DNA of 14,553 nt from Podila epigama (taxonomy: Eukaryota; Mortierellomycota; Mortierellomycetes; Mortierellales; Mortierellaceae), in assembly GCA_015679605.1 (NCBI GenBank), contig JAAAVE010000138.1, positions 16,085-30,637 on the forward strand. The letters are read 5' to 3'. A program made the position numbers and the translations under genes. The stretch's first letter is position 1; the number at the start of each line of letters is the position of its first letter. Below, in pieces: positions 7,910-14,553 of the stretch. Below the pieces are notes generated by a model. That model was not told the origin of the DNA. It made no database searches and saw only the letters and a list, made by a program, of their open reading frames with translations.

Positions 7910-10900
7910 ATGCCGCACCAACACCTGTATATTTCCCGCAACGACTCAGACCAGACAACGACCACATCAACATATCCCCTAAAAACAACCTTGACAGCTC
8001 CTCAGGAACACACTCTCACGCACAACACCCTTGGCCTACACCGACCACCATCGTCGTCACTACAAGGCAAACAAGTCAAACGAACCCGTAACGCAAAACA
8101 CCTGTCCCTCTTTGTCCCTTCACAATCTTCCTCTTCCGACATCCCAGTCCCTGTAACAATAGCATCCTCAACATTAGTCTCGTCATCATCACCATCCTCC
8201 TCCTCTTCTTCTTCTTCTTCTTCTCCTTCTTCTTCTTCCAACGCACAATCATTACCATCATCTTCATTCCGTTACGACCTCAGCACAGACACCACCACCA
8301 AGCTGGCACCATCAATACCATCATCACACAACGTCTCTATGTCTTCCCTGGCACCCATGACGTCCAAATCACTAAAGTCCTCCCACTCGTCACCTTCCCT
8401 CGCCACTGTCACATCCCGCCCGTCCCCCCTTACCCACAGTCTTTCAGTAACACCCTCTTCCCTCGCCTCCCGGCGGCGTTTCACACCCAAACCCCTCTCC
8501 TCGGCCTCACTTGTCTCTTCAACAACAAGACAAAGTCATGCGCTTCTTGACCAGGCCTTACCCACTTCTCGCTTACCAGGAACCGACCCTTCCCAACCAT
8601 CATCCATGGCACCTTTTCCACCCTCGACTTGCTCATCAAAGGTGTCTTCCTTCTTGGCACCACCTCCACCCACTTTGACTCTTTCTTCATCAGCACCATC
8701 TTCAGACCACAACACTTTGACATCGTCTCATTCCCAACGACAGTACACAACACCACCAGCCCATCGGTCCATTTCAGCCTACTTTTCGGATTATAGCCTA
8801 GAATGCGGCGTCGCCTCACCCTACACGACAGAACCTGTGCGAGTCCTTCCAGGTCTCTTCCTGGGTGCGGAGCACAACGCCACAAACCTGACAGTCCTTT
8901 CGAAACTGGGCATCGGCTTTGTGTTGAATGTGGCGGTTGAGATTGCACGGGATGGCAATGCGATAGGATCGAGCTGTGGTGGTGGTGGTGGTGGTGGTGG
9001 TGGTGGTATGGGTGGCCATGACATCAAAGACGACAACAAGAACAAGAAATCTACTTCTAACCTCAGTAACGGGGTGCACCGGAACGGTGTTGAATACAGG
9101 AGTCTATCCTGGTCACATAGTCAACACAATGTCCTTCATGACTTTCCAGCAGCGTTCGAGTTTATTGACGGGGCCATGGCTAAAGGAGGAAAAGTCCTGG
9201 TGCACTGTCAGTTGGGAGTGTCGCGTTCTGCATCGTTGGTGATTGCATACGTGATGCGTGCTCAAAAGATGGGTCTGTCCGAGGCATATGATTATGTAAA
9301 GCAACTCTCGGCCGTGATCTCACCCAACATGAGTCTCATGTACCAGCTGGCCGAGTTTGAAAAGTCGGTCAAGGGTCATGGCCAGGTTATGAATGATACC
9401 AAGATGGGCTATGCTGCTGAGGAGGAGGAGGAGGATGATGATGACGATGATGATGTGAAGGACCGTTACCGTGGATATGTTGTCCCTGAAACAGATCTGG
9501 ATGATGAGCCTCCATATCCCTTCTTGGACATGGAGATGGACACGGCTACGGTCCCATCTTTGCCTACAATGATTCCTCCCCCACCAGCAACGCCTATGCG
9601 TACCGAGTTCTTTAGCCAGAGACAGTCTGGAGAGGCGAGGACGATGGCCGTAACGGTGTCGTTGCCATCGCCTAGTCGACCCCGCCATGCCCGGACCTTG
9701 TCAAACTCCTCAAAGCGAAACAGCATCATCCACAGCCCACCCCATAATGACGACAGGAACAATAACAATAACAATAACAATAACAACAATGGCAGTAACC
9801 AAAATCTCAATTGTAACAACAACATCTCGAGTATGGCGGCCTCTTCACCGAACGTGTTGTCTTTACCAGCAGCGCGATCAAGGCCGACACCTTATCGACG
9901 ATCACCTCTCACGACTCTCACCAACCTACATTCGCCAAAGACACCGACGACGGAAAAGTTTTCGCGCCTCAGTTTGGGTCTCAATCTTGGTCTTGGCTTG
10001 TCGGGTCAAGACGATGGAGAGGTGGATGAGAACAAGTCGAGTTATAGTATCAAAAGGAACAAAAAGAATCATCTCAACAACAACAACAACAACAACGATA
10101 ATAATAACGACAATGACGACGATGACAATGACGACAACGACATGAATACCAATATCAAAACAAAAAAGAACAATGAAAAGGGGTCAGAGACGAGCAGTGG
10201 TGATGATGTCGAGATGAAGATGGCTATGGTCGAGCCACCGTCTCCGATAATGACTGCCCCATCCACTCCTCAACTCTACTTGCCTTCGACAAGAACCTCG
10301 TCTTCTGCTAGTAGTTTTGTCGTTTTTCCGACTACCTCTCGACCAGTGTCGACAAGTTCTGTCTGTTCGTTCTTGGCCCCTTCCACGGCTCAGTCTACAG
10401 CCTCATCGTCGTCATCATCAGCGATCGCGACGACGATGACAACAACGATACTACAACCGCCTGCCTTTGGAGAAGGTTCTTGTTCGTCTTCGTCCGAGAG
10501 CGAATATACAGAAGATGAGGAAGCTGAACAAGACGATGAGGCTCCTGTCGGCCAAGGATTGTTCTCACCTAGGAACTCTTGGACGATTGGAACCAGACCT
10601 GCGGTAGGCGTGAGTCTGAACACGACACAAGTCCATGGTCCTCAAGGTCTCTGGCAAGGTGTTTCCGGAACGATGACTGCAGGACAGGAGGATGCTATGG
10701 AGAAGAAAAAGGAAGAGAAGGAGGAAACTCGAGGTTATGAAGGAGGAGGAGGAGGAGATGATGGTAGTGGATCAGAAATGGGACTTGGAGCAGCACTCGC
10801 CGCAAAGTTGACAAAGACTCTGAGATCGAAAAACAAATCCTCCAAAAAAACAAAAACAACACCACCAACAACAACACCAACAACACCAACAACAACAACA

Positions 10901-11086
10901 ACAACAACAACGACCTATATGACGACAAGCATAGTGAGCAAGTCGAGCAGGTCGAGCAAGACAAAGTCAGTCGTGATGCCCGAGTTCATCTTTTCCCCTC
11001 GGCCCTATATGCCCTTTCGGCGACACGAGACACGATCGTTTGGAGAGTTTTACCAAACGTTGTGTATGGGCCGGATGAGCGAATGA
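7910..11086 (+). CDS. Dual-specificity protein phosphatase, Msg5-like MAP-kinase phosphatase, 1058 residues
   Basis: Removes phosphate from Tyr and Thr, most likely of a MAP kinase; resemblance is to fungal Msg5/Pmp1-type enzymes. Single exon; first ATG after a long ATG-free leader. The catalytic domain spans about 309-487: VRVLPGLFLGAEHNATN, FVLNVAVEI, then the active site VHCQLGVSRSASL with nucleophile Cys433 and phosphate-binding Arg439, and SPNMSLMYQLAEFEKSV, the usual closing helix. Between NVAVEI and VEYRSLSW sits an insertion with ten Gly (357-366) and a basic Asn/Lys stretch, enlarging the ~140-residue domain. The position usually held by the general-acid Asp appears to read WSH. The N-terminus carries KRTRNAKHLSL (57-67), matching a MAPK docking motif. 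The rest is low complexity: Ser run (~95-112), Glu/Asp run (~503-520), two Asn tracts, Thr tract; FSPR occurs at 885-888 and 1028-1031. Family certain, exact pathway inferred. Confidence 0.93.
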   Translation: MPHQHLYISRNDSDQTTTTSTYPLKTTLTAPQEHTLTHNTLGLHRPPSSSLQGKQVKRTRNAKHLSLFVPSQSSSSDIPVPVTIASSTLVSSSSPSSSSSSSSSSPSSSSNAQSLPSSSFRYDLSTDTTTKLAPSIPSSHNVSMSSLAPMTSKSLKSSHSSPSLATVTSRPSPLTHSLSVTPSSLASRRRFTPKPLSSASLVSSTTRQSHALLDQALPTSRLPGTDPSQPSSMAPFPPSTCSSKVSSFLAPPPPTLTLSSSAPSSDHNTLTSSHSQRQYTTPPAHRSISAYFSDYSLECGVASPYTTEPVRVLPGLFLGAEHNATNLTVLSKLGIGFVLNVAVEIARDGNAIGSSCGGGGGGGGGGMGGHDIKDDNKNKKSTSNLSNGVHRNGVEYRSLSWSHSQHNVLHDFPAAFEFIDGAMAKGGKVLVHCQLGVSRSASLVIAYVMRAQKMGLSEAYDYVKQLSAVISPNMSLMYQLAEFEKSVKGHGQVMNDTKMGYAAEEEEEDDDDDDDVKDRYRGYVVPETDLDDEPPYPFLDMEMDTATVPSLPTMIPPPPATPMRTEFFSQRQSGEARTMAVTVSLPSPSRPRHARTLSNSSKRNSIIHSPPHNDDRNNNNNNNNNNNGSNQNLNCNNNISSMAASSPNVLSLPAARSRPTPYRRSPLTTLTNLHSPKTPTTEKFSRLSLGLNLGLGLSGQDDGEVDENKSSYSIKRNKKNHLNNNNNNNDNNNDNDDDDNDDNDMNTNIKTKKNNEKGSETSSGDDVEMKMAMVEPPSPIMTAPSTPQLYLPSTRTSSSASSFVVFPTTSRPVSTSSVCSFLAPSTAQSTASSSSSSAIATTMTTTILQPPAFGEGSCSSSSESEYTEDEEAEQDDEAPVGQGLFSPRNSWTIGTRPAVGVSLNTTQVHGPQGLWQGVSGTMTAGQEDAMEKKKEEKEETRGYEGGGGGDDGSGSEMGLGAALAAKLTKTLRSKNKSSKKTKTTPPTTTPTTPTTTTTTTTTYMTTSIVSKSSRSSKTKSVVMPEFIFSPRPYMPFRRHETRSFGEFYQTLCMGRMSE
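9757..9795. repeat. AAT/AAC trinucleotide tract encoding poly-Asn in the phosphatase
   Basis: Mixed AAT and AAC codons encode about eleven Asn in the phosphatase C-terminal region; a similar but interrupted Asn/Asp tract lies at about 10076-10142. Mixed codons suggest protein-level tolerance rather than a fresh slippage expansion. Confidence 0.85.
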
Positions 11087-12001
11087 ATAGACGTTGAAGA
11101 GAGAAAAATGAGTGAGTGAATAAGAGAGATAGTTAGGGGGAGAGAGGGCTTTTTCAGACTTTGTCCCTTTCTCCTATCCCGTTCTCAATCCCTATCATTC
11201 ACACCACGCACATACACACGCATACACAGAAACACCTTCTCTCTTTAATGCCAATGCATTGTAATGAAATATAAATGACACATTTTTTTTTAATCAAATA
11301 TAATCCTTTTCTATTTTGCAAACAGGAAGGAAAGGAGAGAGGAGAAATGACAAACATGTACGCAACATATCACTGTACTGCACCATGCACACAAACGCAT
11401 GTGCATGCACGGTGCGAACATGGTACATGGTACATGAAGATGAAATGTATGTATGTATGTTGATGCTATTGTGCATACGCCTTTTTTTTTTATTTTTGCC
11501 AGAAGACAGGAATGCAATATTGGGTGTGGAATGTTATCGGCAAGATCTAACTTTAACGACATCAACCAAATAAAGAGAAGAAGCATTGTGATTGTCAAGA
11601 TATAACTTTTTACAATTGAACGCAAGAATGATAATCTTTGTTTTGTAACATGATATTTGATTATTCACTTGAACATTGTATTTTTTTTTAATAGCTTTTT
11701 CTGTTCTACAAAAAGATGAATAAGAAAAAAAACAAAGAAAGAAAAAAAAAAAGAAAAAAAGTAACAGAAAAAGTAAAGAACAAAGAACAAAGAACAAAAA
11801 TGCAAATGCTGAATAAAGAAAAAAAAAATTGTATTTGGCATTGGAAGGAGGGTATATCGTACAAAAAGAGAACAAAAAAAGAAAGAAAAAGAACGTGGGA
11901 GTGGAGTGGGTTGAATGGATTGGGGGCCTATGTACAAACAAAAAAGTCGAGTTGAAGGAATGTCGTAAAATGCGTATAAAATATATATAAAAAAGAACTC
12001 T
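11087..12001. other. Convergent intergenic region: 3' ends of the phosphatase and bZIP genes
   Basis: Tail-to-tail spacer of 915 bases with no gene-like frame. AATGAAATATAAATG at 11262-11276 and CAAATAAAG at 11566-11574 are poly(A)-signal-like for the plus-strand gene. Directly after the bZIP stop lies ATATATATAAAA (about 11980-11992), which on the minus strand resembles the TATATA-type efficiency element used in yeast 3' end formation. A purine tract fills about 11715-11910. An 8-base inverted repeat (CATGCACA/TGTGCATG) with an 8-base loop is at 11384-11407. Confidence 0.55.
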
Positions 12002-13702
12002 TTAAAGCTGGCGGTGAATGTCCACTGGGTGCTGCTGGAAGTGAGGAGCGAGATACGGGGCCTGCGAAAAGTCATGCATCTCTTCTTCATCATCCTCATC
12101 CTCGTTACTGCTACCACTGGAACCACGCTGGTGTTGGCCAAAATGCTGTTGCTGCTGCTGCTGCTGTTGTTGTTGCAACTGTTGCTGTTGCTGCTGTTGA
12201 TGAGCCAAAGTCTGGGCGTAAGGGATCATGGCAGGAAAGACGGGCAACTGAAGACCGGACTGAGAGGCAAGAGCCTCAAGGATCTGGAGACGACGCCAGA
12301 CCTCCTGGTTTTCCTTGTGAATAGCCTCCATGCGCTCGCGGGTGACATCCATTTCCTGCACTTTTTGCTCCAGTTCCTTGATGTAAGCCTTGCGGCGGTT
12401 ACGGAAGGTTCGTTGAGCGGCACGGTTCTGGGCGGCGCGGCGGGGGTGAGTGATGTTGCCTGTGCCAGTGGGAAGATGGGTCATAGTAGAGTCGACGGAG
12501 GAAGTAGAGTCGTTCTGAGGGTGGGTGTTCGAATGATCATCATGAGCGTCCTTCGAAGAGGAGGCGGTGGTCTTCTTGGCTGATGACTTTTTGGGGGTGG
12601 CAGCAGAAGAGACGGAGGTGGACGAGACAGAAGAGGAAATCATGGCTGAGGTAGAGGCGGCGGTGACAGCGGCAGTGAGGGAAGGTGAGGAAGAAGAACA
12701 AGAGGTTGACTTTGCGATCCTGGTGGAGCGAGCAGGCTTGACTTTATCCAGGCGCGAGGTGGTCGAGATCCGGCTCGATGGGGTCACGAGTGTGGGAGAG
12801 GTGGTGGTGGATGAGGCAATGGAAGGAGAAAGAGGAGCCGCGACAGTAATAGCGGATGAAGAAGAAGGAACAGACGAAGGAGGGGAAGGTGTCACGAGGC
12901 TTGACTCTGGGGCATCGTCCCGCTTGCGCTTGGGAGCGGCTGGGTGGGCTGAATAGATCTGGCTGTTGTTGTGTGTGTTTGGATGGTGGAAGGCCAAGGT
13001 GGCTGTAGAATCGAAGGAAGCGGAGGTGGTGACGGGAGCCATGAGGTTAGCACAAGCTGAGATGATGATGTTTGAAGTGGCGGTGGAGAGTTGTTGCTGC
13101 TGTTGTTGTTGCTGTTGTTGCTGTTGCTGCTGGAATTGTTGTTGCTCAAGAGCGCGCTGGTGCTGGAGTCTTAGCTGTTGGGCGTGTTGTTGTTGTTGTT
13201 GCTGGTGGTGTTGACGTTGTTGGAAGAGGGAGACATCGGCATAGGGCATCATGCGCTGCTGAGGCGACTGTTGGGAAGGAATGACATGGTGGTGTCTCTG
13301 TTGAGGAGACGATTGGTGCTGCTGCTGCTGCTGCTGTGCGAGCTCAAAGGTAGGGAAGAGAAGGTAGTCCATGTTTTGTTGCTCTTCGCTTTTGATGGAT
13401 GGGTAGGAAGGCGAGGATGGAGCACTGTGGGTGATCATTGGAGGCATGGAGACTGTGTAAGGGCTCCGTTGCTGCTGCTGCTGTTGCTGTTGACGATGGT
13501 GGGGAATGGATTGTTGGAATGAAGTGGTGGTGGTGGTAGGAGCGAGGAGGTAATCCTGGATGGGAGAGGTAGAAGCTGAGGAGGAGGTGAGATAGCTCTC
13601 GATCTGATCTGTGCTCAGGAGCTTGGCGACACTGTCGTCCAGGATGGGAGCCGCGGAGAAGAAATCGCTTGGATCGGGAAAGACCATTACGCTCTGAAGC
13701 AT
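12002..13702 (-). CDS. Gln-rich bZIP transcription factor with Yap/Pap1-type DNA-binding signature, 566 residues
   Basis: A nuclear DNA-binding regulator. Start chosen at 13702 (MLQSVMVFPDPSDFF): it is the first in-frame ATG of the inferred spliced leader. The bZIP lies at about 418-480: RRAAQNRAAQRTFRNRRKAY contains N426-x-x-A-Q-x-x-F-R434, the Yap/Pap1 family signature, followed by a zipper with heptad positions L444, M451, M458, N465, L472, A479. A likely nuclear localisation signal is PKRKR (257-261). The acidic-hydrophobic N-terminus has a repeated DYLL-x-P motif (50-55 and 112-117), which may be activation segments. Gln tracts lie at 71-78, 191-204, 502-508 and 510-519, and the tail is acidic (NEDEDDEEE). 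Only two cysteines are present and none follow the zipper, so the redox-sensing Cys-rich domains of Yap1/Pap1 are absent. Target genes cannot be told from sequence. Confidence 0.92.
   Translation of the reverse strand: MLQSVMVFPDPSDFFSAAPILDDSVAKLLSTDQIESYLTSSSASTSPIQDYLLAPTTTTTSFQQSIPHHRQQQQQQQQRSPYTVSMPPMITHSAPSSPSYPSIKSEEQQNMDYLLFPTFELAQQQQQQHQSSPQQRHHHVIPSQQSPQQRMMPYADVSLFQQRQHHQQQQQQHAQQLRLQHQRALEQQQFQQQQQQQQQQQQQQLSTATSNIIISACANLMAPVTTSASFDSTATLAFHHPNTHNNSQIYSAHPAAPKRKRDDAPESSLVTPSPPSSVPSSSSAITVAAPLSPSIASSTTTSPTLVTPSSRISTTSRLDKVKPARSTRIAKSTSCSSSSPSLTAAVTAASTSAMISSSVSSTSVSSAATPKKSSAKKTTASSSKDAHDDHSNTHPQNDSTSSVDSTMTHLPTGTGNITHPRRAAQNRAAQRTFRNRRKAYIKELEQKVQEMDVTRERMEAIHKENQEVWRRLQILEALASQSGLQLPVFPAMIPYAQTLAHQQQQQQQLQQQQQQQQQQHFGQHQRGSSGSSNEDEDDEEEMHDFSQAPYLAPHFQQHPVDIHRQL
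12146..12199. repeat. CAG/CAA repeat encoding the C-terminal poly-Gln of the bZIP protein
   Basis: On the minus strand, mixed CAG and CAA codons encode seven Gln, one Leu (TTG) and ten Gln, residues 502-519, immediately downstream of the zipper. The CAA interruptions would be expected to limit slippage. Confidence 0.9.
13091..13132. repeat. CAG/CAA repeat encoding 14 Gln in the bZIP protein
   Basis: Fourteen mixed CAG/CAA codons (residues 191-204) follow an alternating Gln/His-rich region. Together with the nearby shorter Gln runs this forms a broad Gln-rich domain between the N-terminal acidic motifs and the nuclear localisation signal. Confidence 0.9.
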
Positions 13703-13746
13703 TGTTTTGTTGCGAGGTGACGACGGTGATGAGGTGATTTTGTTTC

Positions 13747-13908
13747 CTGTTGATGGGAGAGAGAGAGAGAGAGAGAGAGAAGTGTGAGTGTGAGTGTGAG
13801 TGTGAGTGTGAATGGATTGAATGTAATATAGACCGAGAAATCCAACTCGTGAGGACAAGGATTTAGGCATGTCAGGACAGGTCAGGATAAAGCAAGGGCT
13901 GTCTGTAC
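13747..13908 (-). other. Probable 5'-UTR intron of the bZIP gene (162 bases)
   Basis: Donor CAAG|GTACAG and acceptor CATCAACAG|GAAAC on the minus strand, with a long CT repeat as polypyrimidine tract just before the acceptor. The length matches the other introns here (141-165 bases). Removing it leaves a leader with no ATG from about 14120 to 13703, whereas the intron itself contains an ATG (13870). No transcript data are available, so this is inferred. Confidence 0.6.
13757..13812. repeat. (GA)n followed by (GTGTGA)n microsatellites
   Basis: About 12 GA units are followed by five GTGTGA units. Read on the minus strand they are TCACAC then TC repeats and supply the pyrimidine tract of the inferred bZIP leader intron. 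Length changes here could affect splicing. Confidence 0.9.
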
Positions 13909-14150
13909 CTTGAGAAATGTAAGATGCGCGAGTAAGTGTGTGTCCAGTCGCTGTGATGTGAGAGAGGGGGGTATTGGCGATGATGGATGTTGAGGATGGG
14001 TATTTCGAAAGACAAGTATCGATTAGCGATCGATCTTTTTTTTGTTCTAATGGTTGTTTGTTGGTCTGATTGAAAGGTCTGAAGAATGTTGAGAGTAAAG
14101 AAGTAGAAAACAAAAACGTAAAAAAGAAAAAAAAGTGGCCGTTGCGGTGG

Positions 14151-14158
14151 ATTATATA
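14151..14158 (-). promoter_or_regulatory. Candidate TATA box (TATATAAT) of the bZIP gene
   Basis: On the minus strand ACTATATAATCC lies about 450 bases before the bZIP start codon, preceded by a T tract. A start site 30-40 bases downstream would give a leader that crosses the inferred 162-base intron and is ATG-free after splicing. Consensus and spacing only. Confidence 0.4.
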
Positions 14159-14553
14159 GTTTTTTTTTCTCTCTGTTGAATGTGAATGGGGCTGGATTGG
14201 ATTGGATGGGATGAGGATGTGGATGGGCCAGTGCGGACAGACAGACAGACAGACAGACAGACGGACAAACAGGGTGAGTGACATGCAATGCAGGCAGGCA
14301 AACAGGCAGACAGAACAGAACAGGCAAAACAGGTAAATACCGTCAGGGCCACAAAACAAACACACTCACAACACTCACAACACATACGACACACACAAAA
14401 AACAAACAAACATTGCATACAATTGAAAAAAGTGGAGATGAATGAATTGAGGAACTTCATTTCTAAAAATAATAGAATACAATGACGAACTGAACATTTT
14501 TTTTGTTTGTTTGTTTGGAGGAGAACACTGCGAAGAGAACAGAGAGAAGAAAA
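14159..14553. promoter_or_regulatory. Upstream region of the bZIP gene, repeat-rich, no gene seen
   Basis: Contains a GGATTGGATTGGATGGGATGAGGATGTGGATGGG stretch in short G-rich units at about 14190-14227, a (GACA)n run at 14236-14266 and related CAGG/CAAACAGG repeats to about 14335, then CACTCACAACACTCACAAC repeats. In the bZIP frame the DNA stays open far upstream, but the translation is Cys/Leu/Val repeat translation, not protein-like. No other gene start is visible before the right edge. Confidence 0.5.
14236..14266. repeat. (GACA)n microsatellite, about 7 units
   Basis: Tandem GACA units with one GACG variant. It sits upstream of the candidate bZIP TATA box and is followed by looser CAGGCA/CAGACAGAACA repeats, so the whole 14236-14335 stretch is repeat-derived. 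Confidence 0.95.

Noticed and set aside
12014-12583. 189-codon frame antisense to the bZIP gene
   Set aside because: Leu-rich sequence arises from reading CAG repeats on the other strand; the bZIP domain on the minus strand is decisive.
13703-14365. In-frame 221-codon N-terminal extension of the bZIP protein
   Set aside because: The translation reflects TGTC, CACA and TC repeats, contains the probable leader intron and candidate TATA box, and is not protein-like. The start at 13702 is preferred; only the 56-residue retained-intron form is kept as a possibility.
1-14553. Transposon, tRNA or other RNA gene
   Set aside because: No transposase-like frame, terminal repeats or tRNA TPsiC/acceptor pattern was recognised by eye on either strand; a tRNAscan or Rfam search could still find a small RNA.
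1-14553. Biosynthetic cluster or new defence-type system
   Set aside because: The genes are housekeeping or signalling types with no shared enzyme pathway; nothing seen supports a novel multi-gene system.

Overview
The window looks like a gene-dense stretch of nuclear DNA from a filamentous fungus. Small introns (about 80-420 bases) carry GT..AG ends and CT-rich acceptors, genes sit within a few hundred to a few thousand bases of each other, and proteins carry long Ser, Asn, Asp and Gln runs. Protein content (a CCT chaperonin subunit, a Cue1-type protein, a Msg5-like MAP-kinase phosphatase and a Yap-signature bZIP factor) is fungal. The style suggests an early-diverging lineage such as Mortierellomycotina/Mucoromycota, but I cannot prove that without a search.

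Layout, left to right. (1) 17-1551, minus: the 5' half of CCT1/TCP1 (chaperonin subunit alpha) in four exons, running off the left edge inside an intron. (2) 1805-3112, minus: a five-exon gene for a small ER-type CUE protein resembling Cue1, with an N-terminal membrane anchor, a CUE domain and a C-terminal Ubc7-binding-like helix. No single reading frame reveals it; it was assembled here from splice sites. (3) 3113-4065: shared divergent upstream region. (4) 4066-4904, plus: a two-exon gene for a 252-residue acidic protein that I do not recognise. (5) 4905-7909: a long non-coding interval with microsatellites, CT-rich blocks, a TATA box at 7401 and an ATG-free leader. (6) 7910-11086, plus: a 1058-residue dual-specificity phosphatase. 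(7) 11087-12001: convergent 3' region. (8) 12002-13702, minus: a 566-residue Gln-rich bZIP factor with a probable 5'-UTR intron and TATA box upstream. (9) 13703-14553: its promoter and leader, rich in simple repeats.

How they relate: CCT1 and CUE1 are both protein-quality-control genes but otherwise unrelated. The phosphatase and the bZIP factor are both of stress-signalling type and converge tail to tail; a functional link is only a guess. I found no mobile element, RNA gene, CRISPR array or gene cluster that would amount to a new system. The most useful results are the reconstructed CUE1 gene, the unrecognised acidic Cys-motif protein, the candidate MAPK docking site and altered general-acid position in the phosphatase, and the in-frame 5' intron of the bZIP gene.
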